From positions 43,900,619-43,964,618 of the forward strand of contig JASFXZ010000001.1 in assembly GCA_032209605.1 (NCBI GenBank): 64,000 bases of DNA. The letters are read 5' to 3'. Every line of letters starts with the position of its first letter. The first letter of the stretch is position 1. Of the stretch, positions 37,165 through 48,003 are shown one piece after another. The position numbers were made by a program, and so were the translations under genes. The notes below the pieces were generated by a model. The model did no database searches. It was not told where the DNA came from and was given only the letters and a program-made list of their open reading frames with translations. Origin of the DNA: Mactromeris polynyma. Lineage: Eukaryota; Mollusca; Bivalvia; Venerida; Mactridae.

Positions 37165-37480
37165 TGCAGTCTCAATGGTCTATCGTTTGCTGCGAAAATA
37201 TAAATTAAAACCGAACTGTTCCATCGATAGAATCGAAAGTATATACATTTACAATACCGTCTGTAGATCCGGGTTCGATTCCCGAGTTGGGCAGGTTACG
37301 TTCTTCATTGATAGCCAATAGCGGACATCTCTGCATGTGGAGACACTGCCAGTTGCTTGCGGAAGAGGAAGTTAATACTGGTTGACAATTAATTCCAGGA
37401 AAATGGTCAGGTCAACTTGCTACAGTAAATGACTGAATATTTGTTGAAAAATGGCGTAAACCCCGATGAAAACAAAACAA
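37165..37480 (+). mobile_element. tRNA-derived CORE-type SINE family 3, long copy
   Basis: An exact B box, GGTTCGATTCC (37272-37282), is followed by a central conserved part, CATGTGGAGACACTGCC, and a 3' tail, TTGTTGAAAAATGGCGTAAA then CCCCGATGAAAACAAAAC. The central part and tail are collinear with 49880-50023. The A box is not clear. The tail is one I know as widespread in bivalve genomes; that is background knowledge and was not checked here. Confidence 0.75.
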
Positions 37481-37613
37481 CTTATGTAACTCTGTGTCCG
37501 GTGTTTATAGTACATGCATGATACCTCATTTAGGTAAAGGTAGGGTTCAACATTGTAAGGTAAAGTGTTAACAGTAACCAATTCAACTGCTGTATAACAC
37601 TTACATTTTAATT

Positions 37614-37912
37614 GATATTTCGCGTGACATTTACTCAGCGACATCTATATACATTCCGCGAGATATAATAACTTAGCGGCATTCATTTATATTTCGCAAG
37701 GCATTTACTCAGAGACATTTATGTGTATTTCGCGTGACATTTACTCAGCGACTTTTATGTGTATTTCGCGTGACATTTACTCAGCGACATGTATGTGTAT
37801 TTCGAGCGTGACATTTACCCAGCGACATTTATATGTATCTCGTGTGACATTTACTCGGCGATTTGTATGTGTATTTCGCGTGACATTTACTCAGCGACAT
37901 TTGTTTACTTCG
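37614..37912. repeat. 36-bp minisatellite, about 8 copies
   Basis: The unit combines TTATGTGTATTTCGCGTGAC and ATTTACTCAGCGACA. Spacing is 36 bp (37729 to 37765). Outer units have diverged. The frame at 37721-38020 is array-derived. Confidence 0.9.
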
Positions 37913-38400
37913 CGAGATAACCAAGTGTTTTGTCGCGATTGTAAGCGGGTTCTAAATTCATCGAGGCAGTCAATTATATGTTCCAGTATATTTCATAGGC
38001 TATCTCTGTCTCTTGAATAATGAATTAACGAATTTCTCTAATATAAGCGAAAGTAAATCACCTGCAAATCTTACAATAAGCAATGCAATAAAATATGAGA
38101 TTGTCCGGAATTCCGGAAACATTGATTTCAAACGTTTGACGGTATTACATCTGCGTGCACTTTGTATTCGGATCAACATTGGAATTGAACCTTAAAACAA
38201 CACGGAAGTTACGATCTTCCAGTACAATACTTGGATCGATACAAACCACTATAATCATGACTGGAACAAGAAACACTTCCCTAGACGTGTTGCCGACTGA
38301 TAACCAATGTCCCTAGTTGCATTGTTAAACTTTATTCTAAGACTGAAAGATATCATCACGCAAACGTTCACTACTGTTTATTTTGCTCTATCTATACATA
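37913..38400. other. non-coding DNA
   Basis: No supported feature. Confidence 0.35.
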
Positions 38401-38526
38401 CAGTAAAACCTCACCTAAAGACCACATCAAGAGTATGACCACTTCATTAATTTCCATATTTCTACATTTCAACACAATAACAAGACTTGAGAACAAATTT
38501 CGGTATTATTAATGAGGTATAACAGT
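38401..38526. mobile_element. TA-flanked MITE family, copy 4 (degraded right end)
   Basis: A perfect left TIR, CAGTAAAACCTCACCTAAAG then ACCAC, is preceded by TA (38399-38400). The right end is decayed (AATGAGGTATAACAG) and its boundary is uncertain. Confidence 0.55.
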
Positions 38527-38982
38527 TAATACGGACCTATTGAATATAGAGCATATATATATATCAGTGACGTCACAATGATGCAAACTGAAGGTGTATC
38601 AGGGTCGTTGAAACTGACATCTTCCGTGCATTTAACTTCCATCAATTCCACTTAGATTGGTTAGAGCTAGTACGTTTTGCGGCTACTTGTATAGCGAAAG
38701 ATGTCATTATTTCAGGGTGTCGTCTTCCTAATTAGTTCATCTTTAATATATCTTGCATTCGAATTGTAGATAGTATATCTAGTATTCAAAATGAATACTG
38801 TACGTGAATGTCACAACTGAACACAACAAATGACTCGATTTCTTACTGAATACCGGTCTCTGATTATTTAGACGCCGTAAATCTAACGTCGTAAAATAAC
38901 AGTCGTGACCCCCTACTTTTGACGTTACCTCTTAGTCTAAATATTTGCAATTCAATTAAGTTCGAATACCAGACACCTTAAC
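38527..38982. other. non-coding DNA with CRE palindrome
   Basis: A perfect TGACGTCA lies at 38568-38575. No exon is seen. Confidence 0.4.
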
Positions 38983-39210
38983 ATTCAAATAGTTGACGTC
39001 TAGTATTCAAATAGTTGACGTCTAGTATTCAAATAGTTGACGTCTAGTATTCAAATAGTTGACGTCTAGTATTCAAATAGTTGACGTCTAGTATTCAAAT
39101 AGTGGACGTCTAGTATTCAAATAGTTGACGTCTAGTATTCAAATAGTGGACGTCTAGTATTCAAATAGTTGACGTCTAGTATTCAAATAGTTGACGTCTA
39201 GTATTCAAAA
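38983..39210. repeat. 22-bp tandem array of GACGTC sites, 10 copies
   Basis: The unit combines ATTCAAATAG and TTGACGTCTAGT. Ten copies are present: eight carry TTGACGTC and two TGGACGTC. Each carries a palindromic GACGTC, seven bases of the CRE in the TTGACGTC type. Spacing of 22 bp is close to two helical turns, which would place all sites on one face of DNA. Confidence 0.95.
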
Positions 39211-40015
39211 TGCAGAAACAATTATTTCCATATCCATTTCAATTGAGTTTAAGAAATATATAATTCGAGAACTATATCTAGATATTTGCAATTTTGTTGT
39301 GGACAAAAAGAGGAATAAAGTAGACGCTAGTGAAAACGGCACACAATAAGATATGGTGAATCAACTTTCAGCGAGGGAAGGTTTTGACAGATAGTAATGA
39401 AATAATGGCCATACATATCTAGATCTAGCACTGGTAGATTTCTAGACACCTCAGAAACATTTTACTTTTATCAATGGTTCGTGAACAGCGTCAGACGACA
39501 CTTCTGATCTAGTTAATATAGGGTTATGTAGTTCTGTTGTATTCGTTTCGCCTTTTGGCATAATGGTATTTAACATTTTTTAAGCTCTACAGAAATTCGA
39601 AGGTTTAATGATCAATTCTTCTGCTCGAAAGTATCTTATCAGTTTTATGACGTCATATGCCTCTCTGTCTACTTGCCGAGAATCACCACACGTCATTGAG
39701 GCAAGTGGTTACCGTATTTAATCTAAAATGTAACCCTTATACTGCGCTACAAAATTAACATACACACACACGCACGCACCCTCACTCTCTTAAAGATATT
39801 GCATCTTTAGTTCTTTTGAAGGCACGAGTAACTGAGATTGTAATTCATATTTTCGTTACCCTTTTAAGATAAATGTGTATGATTATGAAAATGGTAAATT
39901 ATTTCGAGATGAGTCTGTCTCTGAAATACTCAACGCTTTCCGCTTAAACTGTTTACTTTTATCTTGTATTGTATTGGATTTCATTTTCATTTGTTGACAT
40001 GTTTTTAAGTTCGAT
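39211..40015. other. non-coding DNA with CRE palindrome
   Basis: A perfect TGACGTCA lies at 39649-39656. A short (CA)n tract is near 39762. No exon is recognised. Confidence 0.4.
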
Positions 40016-40175
40016 TCACTTTTCCCGTAACCTAGCTGATCGTAGGGACACTTTTGGTGACTTGTGAACAATCTGTCCCCACAATGTTCTGTCTCCTGCA
40101 GCTCGTTGCGAGTCAGCAACATTAGGGCCTGTCCATTCCATGATGTTGTCTGTCATCTCCTTTACTGGCTACCTT
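40016..40175 (-). pseudogene. 3' end of a second non-LTR retrotransposon ORF2
   Basis: On the minus strand a 46-residue frame (40156-40016) reads DNIMEWTGPNVADSQRAAGD and RTLWGQIVHKSPK. This follows the D.I.EWTG......A..DR..W..IV pattern that ends the ORF2 of several RTE/Jockey-type LINEs and derived craniofacial-development-protein-like genes. An upstream TAG in the same frame shows decay. It is unrelated to the LINE at 1.7-3.8 kb. The 79-codon minus frame at 39883-40122 is an out-of-frame shadow. Confidence 0.6.
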
Positions 40176-41506
40176 GCCACCTTACAGTAAACTTGTAGCA
40201 TTGTCTTTGCTAAGCCACGTAACCCCCCCCCCCGCTCGTCATTGAAATTAATGCACATGTCTCGTATTTTCTTTAAAAGTCTGAACCAATAGTTTCACCC
40301 GGTTTCTGTTCATCTGTTGACCTCTTGTTTGCCGGGCGCGTAGTTTATTGAAAGAATAGTAACTTCCGTCCAATCAGCAAATGACGGCATTAAGATCTAT
40401 AACGCGAATAATTGAAACTTATAAACGTTCCTGCGGATTTTCTCATGGTACTACACGTCATGAGTTCACGAGAAATACCAACACAGCCAGCAGTTTTAAT
40501 TAAGCACAGCGTCAAACTCCACAGTGGTCTGGTTCAGGCACAAATAACACCATGCTATACCCACAGGGGCGCGAGACGTCTGTGTTTCCAAAAATACATA
40601 CTACATGTACTAGTAACCAAACTAAATGTAGTTATATTTTTGATATTTTCAATCAATAACCGGTGTTAATTTGAGGTTATAAGAATATTGAAAGTATAAA
40701 TGATGTGTCAAAGTCATTACGTAGTACAGAGAGCGAAATTTTAGTACTAAACACGCGATACCGGCGTGTCTACATCACTGCAATGACTTTTATCGATTAT
40801 AATATAATCATTATAGAAATCATTATTAATTAATGGTTCTAACGGAAGTCTTAATTTCGATGTGGTCCTTAAAAGAGGTATTACAGTAAATATGATTTTA
40901 TGTATTGTAAGGAAACACATCGTGAAACAGTTATACATAGCATGTTAGTTTTGTAGTACGTACGCGATTGCTTCCAATGTACACTACAACAATAATTTAG
41001 AATCTATGTCTGCTTGTATTCAACGAATCTGGAACTTGGTGATAAATTTTGAATGAGATTACCACGTGACTAAAAAAAAGTCACGTGACGTCTAAAGTAG
41101 CCAATGACAGAGGAAACCTTCTGGTACTATTCAAAGAAACTTAAAAACGCACGAAATCTAATCATAATCACAATACGTAACATGAACGACTCTGCATTTG
41201 TTTAAACATTGAAACTATGACCGATTCTCATTAAGGATCATACAATCTACGTAGTCTCTAATACTAAATAGTCTCAAACTTTACCTGTGAAATCAGGTAC
41301 AAAAATACATTTAACAAGTCACAAAATATATTAATGAAAAACCGGGATGAAAACCTGAAGCTAACGTAGCCTATTTAAAGCCTTTGGTAAAAGTTATACC
41401 TGTGTCTTCTGGGGCGACCAACCAGAAAAAATACCCCATTTAGATCTAACATTGACTCAGAAGAATAAAGCAAGACAAAAATGATTTAAGCATTTGTATA
41501 AGACTA
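40176..41506. other. non-coding DNA with E-box hairpin
   Basis: A C-run occurs near 40222. CACGTGACT and AGTCACGTG (41063-41090) form a 9-bp perfect hairpin around seven A residues, followed at once by GACGTC. A decayed MITE right end (GTGGTCCTTAAAAGAGGTAT) lies near 40863. Confidence 0.45.
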
Positions 41507-41655
41507 CAGTAAAACCTCAATTATACGACCACCCTTGGAAAACTGGTATACTTATTGAGGTGGTTTTAATAACGAGCTTTAATGAAGAGCAAAACAGTGA
41601 AAATGGACTTGAAAATTGTCTTATCATTAAGATGGGCTTTAAGTGAGGGTCACTG
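41507..41655. mobile_element. TA-flanked MITE family, copy 5 (best-defined)
   Basis: The element is 149 bp, with ends CAGTAAAACCTCAATTATAC and GGGCTTTAAGTGAGGGTCAC followed by TG. TA flanks both ends (41505-41506, 41656-41657). It shares the interior AAAACAGTGAAAATGGACTT with copy 2. It has no coding sequence, so mobility would need a transposase in trans. Confidence 0.8.
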
Positions 41656-42284
41656 TATATAGGTAAGGGGTTCCACTTGGTGCGGAATCTCAAGGGTCGT
41701 TTTTTGATCATTTTTGACCAGATTTTACCATTTTGTAGCCAAATAACCTATAATTTAGAGAAAAAATCAGGCTTCAGCCAGAATCCTGAGGGTCAAAATA
41801 TATGGAAATTCCCCGGGTCAAAGGGTCAACTTCAGCGTCAAATGGAACCCATGTAGGTCATGGTCATAATAATGTAATATTGTATATATGTTTGTTTAAA
41901 GGATCGTACAGATGTTTTCTTCTGCTTAACTAAATGTAGTTTAATACATTCGATATAGTTTGGACACACGCCTAGTAAGCTCATACCTAACATAGGGATT
42001 ATATCGGCATCATACTTGTTAATCCCTGAATATCGATCATTTAATCTATTTGATTTAACAAAGTTGGTAACACCCAATTTATCGTACTCTTGCTTAAATA
42101 AAATTAAACGTTAATCTTGCTTATTTAACAAAAGCTGGTCAGACGGGTGGTATCAATGCACATTACATCATATTAGTATAATCTGAAATCACATTTCCCC
42201 GAGGTTTAAATACGTTTTCAACGATTTATTGTATTTCAGACCGACTTCTAGGACAAAAGTTTATCTGATTCGACGAAAGTTTGC
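41656..42284. other. non-coding DNA
   Basis: No supported feature. Confidence 0.35.
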
Positions 42285-42609
42285 ACCTTCACCATACTGT
42301 ATCAATGTGACTAGAACTAAAATACCACCACCATACAGTATCTATGTGAGTAGAACTAAAATACCACCACCATTCTGTATCAATGTGACTAGAACTAAAA
42401 TACCATCACCATACTGTATCTATGTGAGTAGAACTAAAATACCACCACCATTCTGTATCAATGTGACTAGAACTAAAATACCACCACCATACTGTATCAA
42501 TGTGACTAGAACAAAAATACCACCACCATACTGTATCAATGTGACTAGAACTAAAATATCACCACCATACTGTATCAATGTTACTAGAACTAAAATACAA
42601 CCACCATAC
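42285..42609. repeat. 39-bp minisatellite, 8 copies
   Basis: The AGAACTAAAAT motif recurs at 42313, 42352, 42391, 42430, 42469, 42508, 42547 and 42586: an exact 39-bp step with no indel. It translates as a 13-residue repeat (RTKIPPPYCINVT) within the open frame 42229-42624. INVT and IYVS sub-types alternate in the left half. A coding role cannot be excluded, but no flanking gene structure supports it. Confidence 0.92.
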
Positions 42610-42833
42610 CCGAGGATCTGGTAACAATATACAAAGCCATCCATGAGCGATAGCACAATCGTCCCCTTAATAATGTATAGTATGTGTATGTACAGCGGTC
42701 AGATAACCTAATTAGAGTTCCAGGGCTTACTTCGACAAGCTCCACATGAATCAGAGGTGCAGAACAAATGACTTTAACTCGCAGCAGTTACTTCCCATGA
42801 TGAGCAATGGTAACCACCGCCACCGACAAAATA

Positions 42834-42990
42834 AGGGTCACACGACTAACGGAAATACCGGAATACTACCGACATACCGGAAGCCCGTAAAAATTACATA
42901 GAAAAATCAAAACGTAAATATTATAATACACCTGTAAAATAATCCGGTATTTTGGTAGTATTCTTGTATTTCGGTTAGTCGTGTGACCGC
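42834..42990. mobile_element. MITE with 46-bp terminal inverted repeats
   Basis: Arms 42836-42881 and 42943-42988 are inverted and about 90 percent identical: GGTCACACGACTAACGGAAA against GGTCACACGACTAACCGAAA, then AATACTACC and ATACCGGA. CAAAATA flanks both sides (42827-42833, 42991-42997), a possible 7-bp target duplication. There is no coding capacity. Confidence 0.85.
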
Positions 42991-43467
42991 CAAAATATCA
43001 TTATGTGGAAGATTTTTTTTGACGATTTTTCAAATAAATCTAAAGTGTATATGCTGCAAGCCGTCGGTGCTCAAATCATGACACGTAGTTAGCTTATTTG
43101 TGAATATATGCATAAAGTTTGAAATTATGGACCACATGCGGTTTTAACTGCGTATGTGCAAAATGCATAGAAAATCCAATTAACGCCGAATGTAGCGTAG
43201 GCCTACTCATTCATCATGTAAGGCGAATTTTGCAGTAAATTGGGTTTGGTGTTAAATGAAATCAATTCAATCAAACTCATTCAAACCCACTCACTTTTCA
43301 TGTAATTACCCGTAGTTAAAATGTAAACACAAAAATATTAGTCCGATGAAAGTAATCGTATTTCAAAATAAATATCGACAAAGTGTCTTGTTTCTGTGAA
43401 AGGTACGTGATCACACTCAGATTTGCATAAATTCAATATTCATTTTCAATAAGTTTTATTGAAAACA
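42991..43467. other. non-coding DNA
   Basis: No supported feature. Confidence 0.35.
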
Positions 43468-43652
43468 TACGGAGCCCCTAAAGTGACATTCCATATCCTT
43501 CCCTTCGAGCGACAATAAATTATTAGTTTTTACGTAATATTATTTCGCTTTTTCGTAATAATATTTCGTTTTTACAAAATATATTTCGTTTTAACGAAAA
43601 TAAGTGTCGCTCGAAAAAAGAGAGTATATAATGTCACTTTGGGGTCTCCGTA
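43468..43652. mobile_element. MITE with 47-bp terminal inverted repeats and internal tandem core
   Basis: TACGGAGCCCCTAAAGTGAC (43468) pairs with GTCACTTTGGGGTCTCCGTA (ending 43652), and TTCGAGCGACA pairs with TGTCGCTCGAA. The core has four about-21-bp units based on TTTTTACGTAATAATATTTCG. Non-coding; the superfamily is unassigned. Confidence 0.82.
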
Positions 43653-44345
43653 AAAACTTGTGACTACATCGGAGATAATATATATATTTATAAACGATAT
43701 TTGACAAGGACAAGCCATTCTCGACAGCTCTCGGGCATTTCCGTGCCACTTCGTTACTCGGATAACACCCTCTAGTGTATGTAAGGCGGAGCACTATGTA
43801 GCAAAACTCAACATTTTGTGCGGTCAAGAAATAGTTCTCGTAAAACGGATTTATAATTTCAATAACTTCGATAAATTCACGTAAGAGATGGATTATCGTT
43901 GTCATTTCTAGTTAAAAACTCACATATTTCAGTCTTCATATAGCTTAAATATTACATTCATCAGCTCTCCAGCGTTCATGCCGCCATCTTGTTTTCATGA
44001 CATTCGAATGGAATTTCCGAAAGTAGTGCCTAACGTACATCCGAGGCACTTGACGTAGTTGGCCGAGGATTTCCGAATGAAGGACAAGCATGTTTTCCGA
44101 AAGCAAATTACACCTCCTTCTTTTGAATCATAGAAAGGCGAGTTCATTATTGTCAGTCAAATTGATAAAATAATAACCCTGAACTCACAGCATAATTAGT
44201 TCATCATTAAAATGTTTGTTTTCGATACCGGAGTCGACCCAATAGAAATTAGCAACCACGCAATATCTCGCTTGGTCAAACAGACCTAAAGAATTGACCA
44301 ATCCCCAAAAAGTGCAATACATGTTGACAGGATGGCCATATACAT
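43653..44345. other. non-coding DNA with YY1-like site
   Basis: GCCGCCATCTTG (about 43981) is a perfect YY1-type site and reads CAAGATGGCGGC on the minus strand. No exon follows it convincingly. Confidence 0.35.
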
Positions 44346-44559
44346 GTATACTCAGTGCATTTAAAAACGCACTTTTTTGTACCTGTGATATGTCTTTTAA
44401 ACGAAATTTTAGTGTGTTTTAAACTCATTTTGATATGAAAATACCCGCTGATTGAAAGAACATTTTGCGTTCATCATTGCGTAAAATGAAATAATATCAT
44501 GTTAAGTTATTATCTTTGAGAAATCTTATATTTTGCGTTTTTAAATGTACTGTGTATAC
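44346..44559. mobile_element. inverted-repeat element with 26-bp arms
   Basis: Left arm 44346-44371 (GTATACTCAGTGCATTTAAA then AACGCA) and right arm 44534-44559 are inverted with two mismatches. The 160-bp interior is non-coding. No target duplication is resolved. Confidence 0.65.
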
Positions 44560-45189
44560 ATTTGCTCTGTCTATATGGATTTACATTAATTTGCTGTTTA
44601 TAAGATTTATATATTCTGAATAATTTAGTTGATCAAACAGCTCATGTTAAGTATAATGTTTGGCTAATTAAAACACTTTCTTCAATAAGGGCATTGTGAC
44701 TGAATTACTAACATAAATATAAAATATATATAATATAGATATGTAAATCCCTTTAACAAATACTGTATTTCTTTTCATATACGTCATATATGATAACTTA
44801 ATTGTGTTCTTCGAAGATAAAGCTAGCATTTTAATATATTTCTTTTCATCTGCAAACATTATGGTGCTACTTTGTTTATAATACGAACATTTTACACGAA
44901 CAGAATATATTCAAGAACATCGTTTAATTTGATTTTAGAAGACAGGATTAAGGTTGCTATTACAAAATGATTTGTCGAAGTCAATATTGAACTATCTCCG
45001 ATTTTTTGTGGATCATTTTGACAAAACTATTGAATCGTAGTTGGTGAAAAATTAAGGAGAATAAAAGCATGTAGATTAAGTTCGTACAAGATTATTACAA
45101 GTTTACTGTTGTTACTTAATAATTAATTATAATCGGGGTTTGACGCAGTTTTATACATTTATTTTAGTAATGCATAGATGGTCTGTGTC
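44560..45189. other. non-coding DNA
   Basis: AT-rich, with no supported feature. Confidence 0.35.
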
Positions 45190-46330
45190 CTCACAGCAAT
45201 TATCTCCCCTAAAACTCATAACGTCACTTATCTCCCCTTAAACTCCTCACATCAGTTATCTCCCCTAAAACTCATAACATCACTTATCTCCCCTAAAACT
45301 CATAACATCACTTATCTCCCGTCAAACTCATAACATCACTTATTTCCCCTTAAACTCCTCACATCACTTATCTCCCCTAAAACTCATAACATCACTTATC
45401 TCCCCTAAAACTCATAACATCACTTATCTCCCCTAAAACTCATAACATCACTTATCTCCCTACAACTCCTCACATCACTTATCTCCCCTAAAACTCATAA
45501 CATCACTTATCTCCCCTAACACTCCTCACATCACTTATCTCCCCTACAACTCCTCACATCACTTATCTCCCCTAAAACTCATAACATCACTTATTCCCCC
45601 TAAAATCCTCACATCACTTATCTTCCCTGACACTCCTCACATCACTTATTTCCCCTAAAACTCCTCACATCACTTATTTCCCCTAAAACTCCTCACGTCA
45701 CTTATTTCCCCTAACGCTCCTCACGTCACTTATTTCCGCTAACACTCCTCACATCACTTATTTCCCCTAAAACTCCTCACATCACTTATTTCCCCTAAAA
45801 CTCCTCACGTCACTTATTTCCCCTAAAACTCCTCACGTCACTTATTTCCCCTAAAACTCATCACGTCACTTATTTCCCCTAAAACTCCTCACGTCACTTA
45901 TTTCCCCTAAAACTCCTCACGTCACTTATTTCCCCTAAAACTCCTCACGTCACTTATTTCCCCTAAAACTCCTCACATCACTTATTTCCCCTAACACTCC
46001 TCACATCACTTATTTCCCCTAACACTCCTCACATCACTTATTTCCCCTAAAACTCCTCATATCACTTATCTCCCCTTACACTCCGCACATCACTTATCTC
46101 CCCTTACACTCCTCATATCACTTATCTCCCCTAACACTCCTCACATCACTAACCTCCCCTAACACTCCCCACATCACTTATCTCCCCTATAACTCATCAC
46201 GTCATTATCTCCCCTATACCTCAACACGTCATTACCTCCCCTATAACTCATCACGTCATTATCTCCCCTATAACTCATCACGTCATTATCTCCCCTATAA
46301 CTCATCACGTCATTATCTCCCCTATAACTC
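45190..46330. repeat. 28-bp satellite, left block (about 41 copies)
   Basis: The unit combines CACTTATCTCCCCTAAAACT and CATAACAT, at 28-bp spacing. Sub-types occupy zones: CATAACAT units to about 45590, CTCACGT with TTATTTCCCC to about 45970, and ATTATCTCCCCTATAACTC with ATCACGT from about 46190. This is the pattern expected from unequal exchange. The right block (46699-47645) continues the last sub-type after the insertion. Confidence 0.95.
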
Positions 46331-46350
46331 CAATCGGAACACCTCGGAGA

Positions 46351-46358
46351 TATAAATA
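46351..46358 (+). promoter_or_regulatory. TATA box inside the inserted element
   Basis: TATAAATA lies 45 bp upstream of the element's ATG (46396), leaving room for a start site near 46380 and a very short leader. It is a prediction from spacing only. Confidence 0.4.
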
Positions 46359-46395
46359 ACCTCGGAGATATTATGGTTAGAAAGTAGTCCGCAAG

Positions 46396-46574
46396 ATGGC
46401 CACCTCCGAGATATGTTGTACCTGTCTAATATGGAATCGAGACATATACGATATTTCTGGGAAACCAACATCAAATAAATTTGGAACGACAAATAAATAT
46501 ATCCCTGATAATGAAATAACATCAATTTGTAGGAATTGTTGGCGAAAAATAGATTTTTTTTATGCATTCAGAAG
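46396..46574 (+). CDS. candidate first exon with CxxC...CxxC (ZAD-like) module
   Basis: The frame starts in a good context (CAAGATGG), runs 59 codons and meets a stop made by a splice-donor-like sequence, AGAAG|GTAATC, so the exon would end at 46574. The peptide has C7-x2-C10 and C45-x2-C48. The second pair sits in ICRNCWRKIDFFYAFR, which resembles the ICxxCxxKLxxxxxFR end of zinc-finger-associated (ZAD) domains and of related transposon-borne Cys modules. The whole frame lies inside the 368-bp inserted element, behind its TATA box. It could be the 5' exon of a transposon gene left in an internally deleted copy. No downstream exon is present. The family call is inference. Confidence 0.35.
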
Positions 46575-46698
46575 GTAATCTCGTGATTATTTACTCGGCG
46601 TTATTCGCCGGGGACACATCACATTGGGTGTATCTATCCACTTACTTACGAGGTATGTATTCCGAGCTCTGCCGGATACCGCCGAGTAGTTACGATTG

Positions 46699-47645
46699 CT
46701 ATAACTCATCACGTCATTATCTCCCCTATAACTCCTCACGTCATTATCTCCCCTATAACTCATCACGTCATTATCTCCCCTATAACTCATCACGTCATTA
46801 TCTCCCCTATAACTCATCACGTCATTATCTCCCCTATAACTCATCACGTCATTATCTCCCCTATAACTCCTCACATCACTTATCTCCCCTAAAACTCATA
46901 ACAGCAATTATTTCCCCTAAAAATCCTCACATTACTTATCTCCCCTAAAACTCATATCAGCATTTATCTCCCCTATAACTCATTACGTCACTTATCGCCC
47001 CTAAAAGTCCTCACATCACTTATCTTCCCTAAAAGTCCTCACATCACTTATCTTCCCTAACACTCCTCACAGCACTTACCTCCCCTAACACTCCTCGCAG
47101 CACTTACCTCCCCTACAACTCCTCACATCACTTACCTGCCCTAACACTCCTCACAGCACTTACCTCCCCTAAAGTCCTCACATCACTTATCTTCCCTAAC
47201 ACTCCTCACACCACTTACATGCCCTAACACTCCTCACAGCACTTACCTCCCCTAACTCCTCACAGCACTTACCTCCCCTAAAAGTCCTCACAGCACTTAC
47301 CTCCCCTAAAAGTCCTCAAATCACTTACCTTCCCTAAAAGTCCTCACAGCACTTACCTCCCCTAAAAGTCCTCACATCACTTACCTCCCCTAAAAGTCCT
47401 CACATCACTTACCTCCCCTAAAAGTCCTCACAGCACTTACCTCCCCTAAAAGTACTCACATCACTTACCTCCCCTAAAAGTCCTCACATCACTTACCTCC
47501 CCTAAAAGTCCTCACAGCACTTACCTCCCCTAAAAGTCCTCACATCACTTACCTCCCCTAAAAGTCCTCACATCACTTACCTCCCATAAAACTCCTCACA
47601 ACACAAATCTCCCCTTAAACTACTCACAGTGGTTATCTCTCATAA
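46699..47645. repeat. 28-bp satellite, right block (about 34 copies)
   Basis: The block resumes with ATCACGTCATTATCTCCCCT units identical to those left of the insertion. It then grades into TTACCTCCCCTAAAAGTCCT and CACATCAC units that are very uniform from about 47280 to 47580. Frames at 46562-46948 and 46587-46874 are array artefacts. Confidence 0.95.
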
Positions 47646-48003
47646 CGGTACATCTCTGTAATTTATAAAGGGGGACCACTGCGTAGGAAATTGAAGATAC
47701 TGTCTGCGCCATTGAGGTAAATTGACGTCATCTACCTTCCTTACCTTATATGCATTACGTTACTTTTGTTTAAAACAAGATTTATGGCGTGCGTTGAAGA
47801 ATTTGTGAAAATTATCTTATTTAATTTCTCATTATTAAACCATGATACCAAAAAACGACATGGATATGTATAAAATTAATTTCTCTAGCATGGTTAACAC
47901 AATGTGTATTCATGTAAAACCTTCCATAAGATGTGTGCTTTATCAATGCATGATAAAATTCGATATAGGAAAGATTATCGGAAGAAAACCGGATATGCAC
48001 CAA
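47646..48003. other. non-coding DNA with CRE palindrome
   Basis: A perfect TGACGTCA lies at 47723-47730. No exon is seen. Confidence 0.35.

Larger units (their letters stand above)
46331..46698 (+). mobile_element. 368-bp TIR element inserted in the satellite, 9-bp duplication
   Basis: CTATAACTC at 46322-46330 is repeated exactly at 46699-46707. Removing the element plus one copy restores an intact satellite unit, so this is a clean insertion. The termini are imperfect inverted repeats: CAATCGGAACACCTCGGAG at the left against CAATCGTAACTACTCGGCG read inward from the right. A 9-bp duplication fits Mutator- or Merlin-like transposons, but the ends are not diagnostic. Near the left end the motif CTC(G/C)GAGATAT occurs three times (46344, 46361, 46403). 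Confidence 0.8.

Noticed and set aside
39883..40122. 79-codon minus frame
   Set aside because: It is out of frame with the recognisable LINE ORF2 end that overlaps it.
45190..47645. CRISPR-like look of short regular repeats
   Set aside because: Units are contiguous with no unique spacers, and the context is eukaryotic.
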